From: QHXQ01 sp963788965 | GTDB taxonomy: Bacteria; Acidobacteriota; Blastocatellia; Pyrinomonadales; Pyrinomonadaceae | NCBI GenBank assembly: GCA_963788965.1 | Contig: CAWBIK010000006.1 | Coordinates: 806,001-870,000, forward strand | Direction of reading: 5' to 3' | Length of the DNA stretch: 64,000 bases | Shown here: positions 1-8,865 of the stretch, piece after piece | Layout: each line of letters starts with the position of its first letter | How positions within the stretch are numbered: the stretch's first letter is position 1 | Made by a program: the position numbers and the translations under genes | Notes under the pieces: generated by a model | Database searches by the model: none | What the model was told of the DNA's origin: nothing | Seen by the model: only the letters and a program-made list of their open reading frames with translations

Positions 1-55
1 GCCTTCATCGTTTCCTCCGCTCTCCCGCATTTCAATTGAAAGTAAGGAGAAGCCA

Positions 56-409
56 ATGCATTCACGTCGAACAACGGGGCTGTTGACCTTAACGCTCTTG
101 AGCGTCTTGCTGTTGACCGCGTGCCCGTCGCGCACCACCATCGGCAAGATCAACGCGAACCCCGACCGTTACGTCAACAAAGAGGTCGGCATCGCGGGGA
201 ACGTGCAGGACAGTTACGGCGCGGCCTTTCTCGGCGGCGCGTATAAGGTGGACGACGGCACAGGCTCGATCTGGGTTGTGTCGCGGGGCGGCGGCGTGCC
301 GTCAAAGGGCGCGCGCGTCGGCGTCAAAGGGCGCGTGCTGAACGGCTTCAACTTCGGCGGGCGCAACTTCGGCACAGTCATCGAAGAGTCCGAACATCGC
401 ACCCGGTAA
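56..409 (+). CDS. small OB-fold-like lipoprotein
   Basis: A 117-residue exported protein. The N-terminus has a basic start, a leucine-rich stretch and a lipobox-like LLTAC at about residues 19-23, so the mature protein probably begins with a lipidated cysteine. The rest reads as a small beta-barrel: a 'NPDRYVNKEVGIAGNV' stretch, then 'KVDDGTGSIWV' and 'GARVGVKGRVL', a pattern seen in bacterial OB-fold (tOB/bOF) periplasmic proteins. An AAGGAGA ribosome binding site at 44-50 supports the ATG at 56. No partner gene is evident. The OB-fold assignment is by pattern only and the function is unknown. Confidence 0.7.
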   Translation: MHSRRTTGLLTLTLLSVLLLTACPSRTTIGKINANPDRYVNKEVGIAGNVQDSYGAAFLGGAYKVDDGTGSIWVVSRGGGVPSKGARVGVKGRVLNGFNFGGRNFGTVIEESEHRTR

Positions 410-468
410 AGCTTGAGCCGTTGCTTCATTGACTCAAGCCCGCGTTGAATCAATGAACAGATGACTCG

Positions 469-936
469 ATGAATCAACTGCTGTCGTCGCTCGCCGCGCA
501 GTTCGCCGCGCTGCACGCACGTTCGCTGGCGCTCGTGCGGCGCGTGCCGGCCGACAAGTTGTACTGGCAGCCGCCGCTCGGCCGCGTCACGCCCGTCGCA
601 TCGTTGGGCGAACACGTCTTGCGCTCGGCCGCTTGCGTCGAGCAGACCTTCGGCGGGATCACGGCGAACCTGTGGGACGACCCGTTCGAGTGGACACTGC
701 CCGAAACGCTCACGACGCCGGAGCATGTCGCCGCTTATCTCGGCGAGGTCGAGGCGACGCGGCAACGCGGCTTCGCCCACATACAAACGGACGGCGATCT
801 CAACAAAGAACTCGCCGTGCCCTCAGGCGAGATGCAAACGCTTGGCGCGCTCCTGCTCGACACGCTCGTGCGGGCTGTGCATCATCAGGGTCGCGCCTAC
901 GCCACGTTCCGCCTGTTCTCCGACGAACAGGTGTGA
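469..936 (+). CDS. DinB-like four-helix protein
   Basis: A 155-residue soluble protein. The order of motifs fits the DinB/YfiT-like metal-binding four-helix family: an amphipathic first helix, 'LGEHVLRSAACVEQ' with a histidine in helix two, and 'RAVHHQGRAYATFRL' near the C-terminus, where the HHxG-type histidines are expected to bind metal. Some members are thiol transferases; the substrate here is unknown. It stands alone, with no convincing Shine-Dalgarno sequence in front of the ATG. The region just upstream (421-475) carries short repeated TCAATGAA/TTCATTGA words. Confidence 0.75.
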   Translation: MNQLLSSLAAQFAALHARSLALVRRVPADKLYWQPPLGRVTPVASLGEHVLRSAACVEQTFGGITANLWDDPFEWTLPETLTTPEHVAAYLGEVEATRQRGFAHIQTDGDLNKELAVPSGEMQTLGALLLDTLVRAVHHQGRAYATFRLFSDEQV

Positions 937-957
937 AGAAATGATGTGATGAACGAT

Positions 958-1012
958 GCATGATGAATGATGAATAAAGCTCAGCTTGTCTTTCATTCAT
1001 CATTTATTATGC
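958..1012. repeat. intergenic inverted repeat, ATGATGAATGA type
   Basis: A left arm at 958-979 (GCATGATGAATGATGAATAAAG) and a right arm at 990-1012 pair almost completely around a 10-nt loop. The element continues to about 1024 with GCCGCCTTCATCAT. A recognisably related copy, sharing ATAAAGCTCA and GCCGCYTTCATCAT, lies near 6870-6967, and shorter relatives are at 13132-13165 and 34926-34984. It may act as a terminator for the gene ending at 936, but it lacks a U-tract. Confidence 0.6.
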
Positions 1013-1046
1013 CGCCTTCATCATTTTGTTTGGAGGTCTCCCCAAG

Positions 1047-1613
1047 ATGTTTTGCCCTAAGTGTAGTCAGCAACAAGCGGACGGGTCGCGCTTCTGCTCG
1101 CGTTGCGGTTTCCCGCTCGCGGGCGTGAGCGAACTGCTCGTGCGCGGCGGCCAGTTGCCCGTCTGGTCAGCGCCCGAAGGCAGCGCCGGGCCGCGGCCAC
1201 CGTCGCCCCGACGCAAAGGGACGAAGCAGGGCGGCGGCATGATGATGATCGGCATCTTCCTGATTCCGTTTCTTGCCATCATGCACGAAATCATCGGCAC
1301 GCCGGATGAGTTGCCGCTCATAGGCGTGCTCGTCTTTCTGGCAGGACTGCTGCGCCTGCTCTACGCGGCCTTCTTCCAGGAAGGTGCGCCGGCCCGGCCG
1401 GGTCAACAACTCCCGCAAACTTACGCGCCGCCTGTTGCGCCACCGCTCGGCGCGGCGCGTTATGACGCGCTGCCACCCGCGCAGGCTACACCCGCCCACA
1501 GCTATCGCCCGCCGCAGATGCACACGGCCGAGATACAGCAACCGCCGAGCGTCACCGATCACACCACGCGCTTGCTCGAACGTGACCCCGACGCGGGGCG
1601 GGAAGATCGTTAA
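1047..1613 (+). CDS. zinc-ribbon domain membrane protein
   Basis: The start is placed at the ATG at 1047 because GGAGGT at 1032-1037 sits at ideal spacing, giving 188 residues. The first 25 residues form a zinc ribbon with two CxxC knuckles (CPKCSQ and CSRCGF). A short basic linker follows, then two hydrophobic segments at about residues 65-105 that look like transmembrane helices, then a proline/alanine-rich hydrophilic tail. Proteins of this build are common and uncharacterised; the ribbon probably faces the cytoplasm. Function not assignable. Confidence 0.75.
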   Translation: MFCPKCSQQQADGSRFCSRCGFPLAGVSELLVRGGQLPVWSAPEGSAGPRPPSPRRKGTKQGGGMMMIGIFLIPFLAIMHEIIGTPDELPLIGVLVFLAGLLRLLYAAFFQEGAPARPGQQLPQTYAPPVAPPLGAARYDALPPAQATPAHSYRPPQMHTAEIQQPPSVTDHTTRLLERDPDAGREDR

Positions 1614-1622
1614 GCCGCCGTC

Positions 1623-2747
1623 GTGCCCAAGCGCGTTATGACTGAGCGCGCCATACCTGCGAATGAGTCGGCCGAACTGGCCGCGCGGCTGCGCACGCGC
1701 ATCGCGCAGACCGGCCCCATAACTTTCCACGATTGGATGGCGGCCGCACTCTACGACGCGCGCGCCGGCTACTACAACCGCGCAGACCTCACGCGTTGGG
1801 GGCGCACCGGCGACTATCGCACCAGCCCCGAACGCAGCCCCCTCTTCGCCGCCACCTGCGCGCGCTATTTCGCCGAACTCTATAACGCATTGAGCGCGCC
1901 CGATTCGTGGACGATCACAGAGGCGGGCGCGGGCGCGGGCCACTTCGCACAGGGCGTGTTGGACACATTCGCGCGCGCATACCCGCACATCTTCAAGGCG
2001 ACGCGTTACGTGCTCGATGAGCAAGGCGCGGCGACTGTCGCGCGTGCGCGTCTGGCCGAGTTTAAAGAGCGAATTGAGTTTCAATCTTTGGCTGATGCGC
2101 AGCCGCGCGTTGGCATCATCTTTGCGAACGAGTTGCTTGACGCTTTGCCTGTTCATCGTGTGTGCGTGCGCGGCGGGCAGTTGCGCGAGTTGTGCGTGGA
2201 CGTGAACGCGGCGGGCGAGTTCGATTGGGTGGAGTGTGAACCGGCGACGCCGCGCCTCGCGGAGCATTTCGCGCGGTTGAAAATAGTGCTGGCAGAAGGT
2301 CAGTGCGCCGAGGTTAATCTCGTCGCAGATGAGTGGCTAGCGCGCGCGGCCGAATCGTTAGCGCGCGGTTACATCGTGCTGGTTGATTATGGCGCTGAGG
2401 CCGCGGAACTTTACGACGCGGAGCAAAGACCCGCAGGCACGTTGCGCGCGTTCGAGCGCCACCAACTGCACGCCGACGTGCTGTCACGCCCCGGCGCGCA
2501 GGACCTAACGACGACCATTAATTGGACGCAGAGCAAACAAGCCGCAGCGCGCGTCGGCCTGCAAACGATCCTGTTCAGTCGGCAAGATGAATTTCTGCTG
2601 CGCGCTGGTCTGCTCGAACAGTTGGAGCAGATGAGTGCGGGCCTGTCGTCCGAAGCCGAGCGCATGTCATTGCGTCTCTCGGCGCGCGAGATGATCTTGC
2701 CCGGCGGCATGAGCCAGAGTTTTCAAGTGCTGGTGCTGAAGAAGTGA
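1623..2747 (+). CDS. SAM-dependent methyltransferase, MidA/NDUFAF7 family
   Basis: A 374-residue class I methyltransferase of the DUF185 (MidA) family. Visible signatures are 'ITFHDWMAAALYDARAGYY' near the N-terminus, the SAM-binding 'TEAGAGAGHFAQGVL' at about residues 99-113, and the 'IIFANELLDALPVHR' motif typical of the family. The mitochondrial relative methylates an arginine on a complex I subunit; bacterial substrates are not established. Start is the GTG at 1623 (an ATG follows at 1638). It lies 10 bases after the zinc-ribbon gene and may be co-transcribed. Confidence 0.88.
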   Translation: MPKRVMTERAIPANESAELAARLRTRIAQTGPITFHDWMAAALYDARAGYYNRADLTRWGRTGDYRTSPERSPLFAATCARYFAELYNALSAPDSWTITEAGAGAGHFAQGVLDTFARAYPHIFKATRYVLDEQGAATVARARLAEFKERIEFQSLADAQPRVGIIFANELLDALPVHRVCVRGGQLRELCVDVNAAGEFDWVECEPATPRLAEHFARLKIVLAEGQCAEVNLVADEWLARAAESLARGYIVLVDYGAEAAELYDAEQRPAGTLRAFERHQLHADVLSRPGAQDLTTTINWTQSKQAAARVGLQTILFSRQDEFLLRAGLLEQLEQMSAGLSSEAERMSLRLSAREMILPGGMSQSFQVLVLKK

Positions 2748-2788
2748 CTTAACTAAATGTGCTGCGTTGCACGGCGACTCGTCGCAGC

Positions 2789-3337
2789 TTATCGCTTCAA
2801 CTGCGAGAGAAACTTGCTGCGGAACTTGGCGACCTTAGGCGCGACGATTGCGCGGCAGTAGGGCTGGGCCGGATTGCGCTCGAAGTATTCCTGATGGTAA
2901 TCCTCGGCCGGGTAGAACTCTGCAACGGGCACAAGCTCTGTGACGATTGGTGCGTCCCAAACACCGTCGGCGTTGAGTTGTGCGATCACCGTCTCGGCCG
3001 CGGCCTGTTGTTCAGGCGAGTGATAGTAGATCGCCGAACGATACTGCGTGCCTATGTCTCCGCCCTGCCGGTTCAGGGTCGTTGGGTCGTGGATGGTGAA
3101 GAAGACTTCGAGCAGTTCGCGGAATGAGACGACGCTTGGATCGAAAGTGACGCGCACGGCCTCTGCGTGTCCGGTCGTACCCGCGCAAACTTGCTCGTAG
3201 CTCGGCTGCGCCACGTCGCCGCCCGTATAACCAGAGACGACACGTTCGACGCCGCGCAGTTCCCGATAGACCGCTTCGAGACACCAGAAGCACCCGCCCG
3301 CGAGTGTGGCCACCTCTGTCTGTTGATTCGTTGACAT
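2789..3337 (-). CDS. msrA: peptide-methionine (S)-S-oxide reductase MsrA
   Basis: MsrA reduces the S-epimer of methionine sulfoxide in proteins and peptides, repairing oxidative damage in the cytoplasm. The catalytic GGCFWCLE motif is at residues 14-21 of the 182-residue product when translation begins at the ATG at 3337; a longer frame upstream does not look coding. Further family motifs are 'SGYTGG', 'GTTGHAEAVRVTFDP', 'FTIHDPTTLNRQGGDIGTQY' and the late 'QEYFERNP'. Length matches the stand-alone enzyme. No MsrB is fused or adjacent. Confidence 0.95.
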   Translation of the reverse strand: MSTNQQTEVATLAGGCFWCLEAVYRELRGVERVVSGYTGGDVAQPSYEQVCAGTTGHAEAVRVTFDPSVVSFRELLEVFFTIHDPTTLNRQGGDIGTQYRSAIYYHSPEQQAAAETVIAQLNADGVWDAPIVTELVPVAEFYPAEDYHQEYFERNPAQPYCRAIVAPKVAKFRSKFLSQLKR

Positions 3338-3529
3338 CTTGTTGCGTTGACACCCCCTGTTAGTCTTTGCCTGTATGTTATACACCTTGTCAACCGGGTC
3401 GGGCACGTGCGGATTTGACTAATGCGATCTGCGATTGCGAACTGGTCATAATCTCAGGCCGGAGCAAGTGGGGCATTAACATGAAAGACCCTGAGCTTGA
3501 TGGGGTGAACGTCGATGAGGGCAATTGAC

Positions 3530-4183
3530 ATGAAGCAGATGCCAGTAGAGAAGGAGCCGCGCTGGCCGGCCCTGTTGGCGATGTTGGCGGTCGGCGGTTT
3601 GTACGCGGCGCTGCCGCCCTCGCTGCTTGTGACCGGCCCGCGTTGGTTGTTGCTGGTGGTCGTCGTGGTGTTGCTAGTGCCGACGATCATCTCGCATCGC
3701 GTGGAGCATCATGCGCTGAATCAAGTGTTGGGTTATATCTTGAACAGCGTCATCACGGTCGCCATGATCTTATCGCTGGCGTTGCTGATCAGGACGTTGC
3801 CGACGCATCAAGCAACTTCGCAACAACTGCTGCGCTCGGCCGCTGCGCTCTGGGGGGCGAACATACTGGTCTTCGCCTCTTGGTACTGGCGGCTGGATGC
3901 AGGCGGGCCGCACCAACGCGAACTGACACCAGTCCATGACGATGGCGCGTTTCTATTTCCGCAGATGGGGATGCACCCGGAAGCCAAGGCCGCGGCGGGC
4001 GAACATACATGGTCGCCCAACTTTATCGACTACCTCTTTCTGGCCTTTAACACCAGCACTGCCTTCTCGCCGACAGACACGGCGGTTCTGTCGCGCTGGG
4101 CCAAGATATTGATGATGATACAAGCGTTGATCTCGCTCATCGTCATCGCCTTGCTGGCCGCCCGCGCCGTTAATATCTTCTGA
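3530..4183 (+). CDS. multi-pass membrane protein (DUF1345-like)
   Basis: About 217 residues with at least four hydrophobic helices: residues 15-60, 70-95, 110-130 and a final one at 190-215. The segment 'DYLFLAFNTSTAFSPTDTAVLS' before the last helix resembles the ion-channel-like reentrant region of DUF1345 proteins. The ATG at 3530 is preferred to the one at 3515 because a GAGG sits about 9 bases upstream. Function unknown; it could be a channel or transporter fragment family. It stands alone, convergent with the uracil-DNA glycosylase gene. Confidence 0.6.
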   Translation: MKQMPVEKEPRWPALLAMLAVGGLYAALPPSLLVTGPRWLLLVVVVVLLVPTIISHRVEHHALNQVLGYILNSVITVAMILSLALLIRTLPTHQATSQQLLRSAAALWGANILVFASWYWRLDAGGPHQRELTPVHDDGAFLFPQMGMHPEAKAAAGEHTWSPNFIDYLFLAFNTSTAFSPTDTAVLSRWAKILMMIQALISLIVIALLAARAVNIF

Positions 4184-4258
4184 CAGTCGATAGTAAAGCT
4201 AAGATAAATTGAGCCGCTCTTTTAATCCGCGCCCACAACATCAAGCGCGCGGTTTGAA

Positions 4259-4969
4259 TCAGAGGTTCGGCAACTGCCAGTCGATCTCTGGCTTACCGGC
4301 CGCGCGCAAGGCTCGATTGATCGCGGAGAAAGGCTTGCAGCCAAAGAAGCCGTGGCGCGCGGAGAGCGGGGAAGGGTGCGCGCACTTAACGATAGTGTGC
4401 TGCGCGCTCGTGATCAGGCTCGCTTTCTTCTGTGCATATGCGCCCCACAGCACGAACACAACCGGGCTGTCTTTATCGTTGAGCTTGCTGATGATGTTAT
4501 CAGTAAAAGTTTCCCACCCTTTACCTTGATGCGAGTTCGGCTGCCCCGCCCGCACCGTCAGCACGGCATTCAACAGCAACACACCTTGTCGCGCCCACGG
4601 CTCTAAGTAACCGTTGTTCGGTATGCGGAAGTCTTTCACATCCGCTTGCAGTTCCTTATAAATATTCACCAACGAAGCCGGAGGCTTAACACCGGGACGC
4701 ACGGAAAAGCTCAACCCATGCGCCTGAATCAACCCGCTCGCCCGGTCTTTCCCCGGATAAGGGTCTTGCCCCAAGATGAGCACGTTTGTCTTCTTATAAG
4801 GCGTAAAATCAAGCGCCGCGAAGATGTCTCCTTCAGGCGGGTAAATCTCATGTGCCCGCCGCTCCGCCACCAGAAACGCTTCTAGTGCCTTAAAGTACGG
4901 CTGCTTCAACTCTGCCGCCAACTGCGGCCGCCAACCTGCGGGTAACTCAGGTAACATATGCCTTGCCAC
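4259..4969 (-). CDS. ung: uracil-DNA glycosylase, family 1
   Basis: Ung removes uracil from DNA to start base-excision repair. The 236-residue product shows all family-1 signatures: the water-activating GQDPYPG loop at residues 67-73, 'GVLLLNAVLTVRAGQPNSHQ', 'WETFTD', and the HPSPLSA minor-groove loop near residue 196 followed by 'FFGCKPFS'. The start may be the GTG at 4969 or the ATG at 4957; a GAGAAG upstream favours the GTG slightly. It is a single gene, with a transposase relic just upstream of it. Confidence 0.95.
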   Translation of the reverse strand: MARHMLPELPAGWRPQLAAELKQPYFKALEAFLVAERRAHEIYPPEGDIFAALDFTPYKKTNVLILGQDPYPGKDRASGLIQAHGLSFSVRPGVKPPASLVNIYKELQADVKDFRIPNNGYLEPWARQGVLLLNAVLTVRAGQPNSHQGKGWETFTDNIISKLNDKDSPVVFVLWGAYAQKKASLITSAQHTIVKCAHPSPLSARHGFFGCKPFSAINRALRAAGKPEIDWQLPNL

Positions 4970-5034
4970 TCACTTCTCAAGTTTCTATCTTAAGCTGCAC
5001 TCAAAGGTAGCAACTCGATTATGACAAATCAACT

Positions 5035-5178
5035 TCACGAACAACACAGCTTCATGGGCGAGAAGTCGGGCGAGTAGGGCGGCAACCACAGCACGCGCGC
5101 CCCGCGCCCTTCAACGACCTGCTCGATCCGGCTCGCCTTGTAGACGTTCAGGTTGTCGAGTACGACCCGGCGCGACCG
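5035..5178 (-). pseudogene. IS630-type transposase C-terminal relic
   Basis: Reading the minus strand gives 'RRVVLDNLNVYKASRIEQ', then 'GARVLWLPPYSPDFSPMK', then a stop. This is the second-Asp (LDN) and final 'PPYSPDxxPxE' region of the IS630/Tc1-mariner DDE transposase. The catalytic Glu expected after 'SPDFSP' is replaced (MK) and the sequence stops 4 residues later. The N-terminal two thirds are absent, because the neighbouring DUF3108 gene ends at 5180. It is therefore a dead fragment of an old insertion; no terminal inverted repeats were found. Confidence 0.8.
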
Positions 5179-5179
5179 T

Positions 5180-6772
5180 TTACTGCTGTGTTAAGGGAAG
5201 AATGGAGAGGTCGGCGCGCACTTGGCCGATAGGCGTGGTGGCAGTGATGCGTAGGGGCAGGCGGCGGCGGTCGAGGCTGACCCAGAGGCGCAGGGTGAGC
5301 CGCTCGCTTAGTGATTCGTCGGTGGCGAGCGCGAGTTGCACGGCGGGGATCGCTTGGCCGCCGAGTTGGATTGTCTCGCGTTTGAGCGCCGTGATGAAGA
5401 GTGTGCGCGGGCGCTTGTTGATGAGCAGCGAGACGGCGTTGCGCTTCGGGGGCGTGAGGTCAAACGAGCGCATTGCATAGAGCACGGACACCCAATCGTA
5501 TGTGCCGACGGGGACCTCAAGGGGGCGGCCGTCGGTTGTTATGGCCGTGCCGCGCTCTTGGTCTACGCTGACCACACCCTTCGTGCGATGCGTGCCTTCT
5601 TGAATTTGCAACTCGGTGCGGAAGGGCAGGAGCGTCGTCGCATCCACGTAAGTATCGATCTTGTCGCTGACGGGGAAGAGGCGTTGCCCGGCGTTGGTGG
5701 TGTAGAGCGTGGCGCTGATCTGTATGCCGTCACGATTGAAGAACCGGCCGCGCTGGCGTACTTGAAAGTTGGCGACGCCGACGGGCTGCGTGGCCGCGCC
5801 GAGATAAAAGTTGAAGCTCAACTGCTCGCCGACTTGAAAAGGCAGCCCAACGAGCGGCTTCGGCGTGGGCGTGGCGTTGGGCTTCGGCGTCGGGCGCGGC
5901 GTGGGTGTCGGCTGCACCGTGGCGACGTTGGGCAACTGCGGCGGCTCGATCACTTCGATGCCCGCGAGCGCGGCGCGAATCTCGCCGGCCGGGTGGCGCG
6001 CAGTGACGAGTACGGGCAGATGTTGCGCGTCGTCCGTGAAATAGACGCGCAGACGATAAGCGTCGGCCGCTTTATCCTGCGGCACGCGCACCTGCGCGAC
6101 GAGCGCGTTGAACGAGCCGGCCGGCGTCCGCACGTTCTCGCGGCCCGTGATGCGCAACTCGGCCTGATACTGTGCCCCGTCCTGCTGCACACGCACGGGG
6201 TAAGTCGCGCCGGGGGCGAGCGGCTGCGCGCGCAGATAAAAGAGGGCCGAGATTAGATCGAATGTAATGGGCGCGGTGTTGTCGTCGGTTGTGCCCGCGT
6301 TGATGATCTCGGCATCGGCGCTAAACGAGCCGCTGGTGACATTGGCGGGCGGCGCGGGGCTGCGTTTGATAACCTGCGTGTGGAAGGGCAGCCCCGTCTG
6401 TGGATCGACGTAGGCGACGTATTCGTTGTTGATCGAATAGAGCGCGGCGCGCACGGCCTCAACCGTCGCCACGCGCGCGCGCAGTTCGACGCCTTCGCGG
6501 TTGAAGTAAGTGCCACGCCCGGCCACATAGAGTTCGACGTGCGCGGCGGGCGCGAAGGTCGAAAAGGTGACGGCGTATGTGAGCCGCTCGCCGACGCGGT
6601 AAGGCGTCGGGGCCGGTACGTTGGCGGCGGTGGTCTGGGTCGGCTGCTGTGCCCGTAGAGGCGCGGCGCACGCGCCGAGACAGAATAGAATTGTCAGTGC
6701 CGGCAGCAGACGGCGTATGTGCTGCAACAGTCGGTATCCCCTTTGTCGCGGACTCGTCCACACGGCTCGCAA
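5180..6772 (-). CDS. exported protein with two DUF3108 domains
   Basis: A 530-residue envelope protein. The N-terminus has a hydrophobic signal ending 'ILFCLGACAAPLRAQ', so it is either a lipoprotein (LGAC) or cleaved at LRA-Q. Two DUF3108-like domains follow, each starting with a 'VGE+L+Y' motif (about residues 58-275 and 310-525). They are joined by a proline/threonine linker of PTPTP repeats. DUF3108 proteins are periplasmic beta-sandwich proteins of unknown role. The start codon is uncertain: TTG at 6772, with further GTG/TTG choices just downstream. Tandem duplication of the domain within one chain is the notable feature. Confidence 0.75.
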   Translation of the reverse strand: MRAVWTSPRQRGYRLLQHIRRLLPALTILFCLGACAAPLRAQQPTQTTAANVPAPTPYRVGERLTYAVTFSTFAPAAHVELYVAGRGTYFNREGVELRARVATVEAVRAALYSINNEYVAYVDPQTGLPFHTQVIKRSPAPPANVTSGSFSADAEIINAGTTDDNTAPITFDLISALFYLRAQPLAPGATYPVRVQQDGAQYQAELRITGRENVRTPAGSFNALVAQVRVPQDKAADAYRLRVYFTDDAQHLPVLVTARHPAGEIRAALAGIEVIEPPQLPNVATVQPTPTPRPTPKPNATPTPKPLVGLPFQVGEQLSFNFYLGAATQPVGVANFQVRQRGRFFNRDGIQISATLYTTNAGQRLFPVSDKIDTYVDATTLLPFRTELQIQEGTHRTKGVVSVDQERGTAITTDGRPLEVPVGTYDWVSVLYAMRSFDLTPPKRNAVSLLINKRPRTLFITALKRETIQLGGQAIPAVQLALATDESLSERLTLRLWVSLDRRRLPLRITATTPIGQVRADLSILPLTQQ

Positions 6773-6869
6773 GCGCGGCGACCGACAGTTACACGCCCGC
6801 GCGCCTGTGCTGTTCCTGAATGTGCGGCCGGAAGTCAGATGTTAACAGAATCCCGCAGCGAAAGAACAG

Positions 6870-6967
6870 GGATGAAACGGGGAATGATGAACTATGAAGG
6901 CAGAATGCTGCATAAAGCTCAACTAATCTGTCATTCAACATGCCGCTTTCATCATTCATCCCTTATC
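6870..6967. repeat. intergenic inverted repeat, ATGATGAATGA type
   Basis: The stretch GGGATGAAACGGGGAATGAT at 6879-6898 is answered by GCCGCTTTCATCATTCATCCC about 50 bases later, so the RNA could fold back. The central part (CATAAAGCTCAACTAATCTG) matches the element at 958-1024. It lies between the DUF3108 gene start and the end of pyrF and contains no gene. Confidence 0.55.
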
Positions 6968-6969
6968 CC

Positions 6970-7697
6970 TTATCCCTTTCCTTCTGCGGCTCGCGTCATC
7001 TCTGCCGCAATCTGTTCGGCGGCGCGAACAGGATCGGGGGCGGCAAGGATGGCGCGTCCGACGACGAGATAATCCGCACCTGCGCGTACAGCTTCGCCGG
7101 CGTCAACACGCGTTTCTGATCATCGTGGGCGACGGCTTGTGGGCGCACACCCGGCGTGACGATCAGGAAGTCGCGTTGCGCGACCGACGCGCGCACGGCC
7201 GCGATCTCGTGCGGCGAAGCGACCACGCCGTCGAGGCCGCAATCGGCCGTGAGCCGCGCCAAGCGCGTGACCTGCGCGGCGGGCGTGTCCGCGACGCCGA
7301 TCTCCGCTAGCACGGCCGCGTCGCTGCTCGTCAACACCGTGACGGCGATCAGTTTCGGGCGCACGCGCCCCTCGCGCGCGGCCGTCTCTGCGGTCGCGTC
7401 GGCCGCCGCGCGCAGCATCGCGCCGCCGCCCGCCGCGTGTACGTTGAACAGCGAGACGCCAAACCGCACCGCCACGCGACACGCGCCCGCAACCGTGTTC
7501 GGGATGTCGTGGAACTTCAGATCAAGAAAGACGCGCCCGCCCGCGTCCGTGATCTCGCGCACAAAGTCGGGGCCTGCGGCCGTGAACAACTGCGAGCCGA
7601 TCTTGAACATGCCCGCGTGCCCGCGCAGTTTACTCACAAGTGCGCGCGCCTCCGCAACGCTGTCAACGTCGAGCGCGATAATCAGTTTGTCATGCAT
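6970..7697 (-). CDS. pyrF: orotidine 5'-phosphate decarboxylase, frame broken near the C-terminus
   Basis: PyrF converts OMP to UMP, the last step of de novo pyrimidine synthesis. The N-terminal 200 residues are clear: 'LIIALDVDS', the catalytic 'FLDLKFHDIPNTV', and 'VTPGVRP' for phosphate binding. At about 7093-7098 the frame slips. The remaining conserved end ('GEAVRAGADYLVVGRAIL', then 'AAEQIAAEM') continues in the next frame to a stop at 6970-6972. One missing G in CCGGC(G)GAAG would restore it, so sequencing error is more likely than a dead gene. It starts 16 bases after pyrD ends, so the two form an operon. Confidence 0.9.
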
Positions 7698-7713
7698 AAG
7701 AAGCTGTTAAGGA

Positions 7714-8814
7714 TTAGCGCACATTACTGCCGATGGCTTCATCAAGCGTGCGGAAGCCGTGCTGTTCTACGAGGCGCGCGAGGCCTTCGTTAATGTCGCG
7801 TGCGATGCCGACGCCTTCATAGACAAAGCCCGTGTAGAGTTGCACGAGGCTTGCGCCCGCGCAAATTTTCGCCCACGCGTCCGCGGCGTTGAAGATGCCG
7901 CCGACGCCGATGATCGTTAGTGCGCCACGCGCGAGCCGGTAAAGTTTAGCGACCACTTCGGTCGAGCGCACGGCGAGCGGCGCACCGCTCAAGCCGCCCG
8001 CGCCGTAAGCGTTCACTTCATCAACTGATGTGCGTAACCCATCGCGTCCGGTTGTCGTGTTCGTGGCAATGATCCCGGCGAGCTTTGTGCGCAAAGCCAC
8101 GTCAACGATCAACTCAAGCTCACGCTCAGCCAGATCAGGCGCGACTTTGACGAGCAAAGGCACGGGCGCACGCGCATGTGCAGCCGCTAGTTCATGATTG
8201 CGTTGTTGGATTGCGGTTAACAAATCCGCGAGCGCGTCTGCACGCTGCAACTCGCGCAGGTGTGGCGTGTTCGGCGAACTGACGTTGACCGTCACATAAT
8301 CTGCATGCGGGTACACGATCTCAAAGCTGGCTAGGTAATCAGGAATGGCGTCCGCAACCTCGACCACGCGGCTCTTACCGATGTTGATGCCAAGCACGCA
8401 ATCAGGTCGTTTGCGTTGCAAACGCCGCGCGAGTGCCGCCGCGCCTTCGTTGTTGAAACCCTGCCGGTTCACGAGCGCGCGATCCTGCGGCAGACGAAAC
8501 AAACGCGGTCGCGCATTGCCCGCCTGCGCCTGATGCGTCACCGTCCCGACCTCCACGAACCCAAAGCCTAGCGCCGCCAACTGCCGCACCGCCACCCCGT
8601 TCTTATCAAACCCCGCCGCCAACCCCACCGGATTACTAAACCTCAACCCGAACCGCTCCAAAGGTCCAAACGGCGCGCGCCACATCTGCCGCGTCGCCAC
8701 ACGGCGCGCCGTCTCCGTTCCCAACGCAAACGTCAACCCGTGTAACGCCAACTCATGCGCCGTCTCCGGCTCAAGCCGGAACAAGACAGGGCGCGCGATG
8801 GAGCGATAGATCAT
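7714..8814 (-). CDS. pyrD: dihydroorotate dehydrogenase (quinone), class 2
   Basis: PyrD oxidises dihydroorotate to orotate with FMN and passes electrons to the quinone pool at the inner membrane. The 366-residue length, the N-terminal amphipathic extension ('RPVLFRLEPETAHELAL') and the class 2 motif 'VNVSSPNTPHLR' with catalytic Ser identify class 2 rather than the cytosolic class 1. Other motifs are 'NPVGLAAGFDKNG' and 'GVGGIFNAADAWAKI'. It is first gene of a pyrD-pyrF pair. Confidence 0.96.
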   Translation of the reverse strand: MIYRSIARPVLFRLEPETAHELALHGLTFALGTETARRVATRQMWRAPFGPLERFGLRFSNPVGLAAGFDKNGVAVRQLAALGFGFVEVGTVTHQAQAGNARPRLFRLPQDRALVNRQGFNNEGAAALARRLQRKRPDCVLGINIGKSRVVEVADAIPDYLASFEIVYPHADYVTVNVSSPNTPHLRELQRADALADLLTAIQQRNHELAAAHARAPVPLLVKVAPDLAERELELIVDVALRTKLAGIIATNTTTGRDGLRTSVDEVNAYGAGGLSGAPLAVRSTEVVAKLYRLARGALTIIGVGGIFNAADAWAKICAGASLVQLYTGFVYEGVGIARDINEGLARLVEQHGFRTLDEAIGSNVR

Positions 8815-8865
8815 TCAGCAGCACTAACACGTAACAGATGACAGGTAATTATGCAGTTAAGTGAA

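Noticed and set aside
1167..2267. 366-residue open frame antisense to MidA
   Set aside because: It mirrors a well-conserved methyltransferase on the other strand; its composition is Arg/Ala-rich as expected of GC-rich antisense frames.
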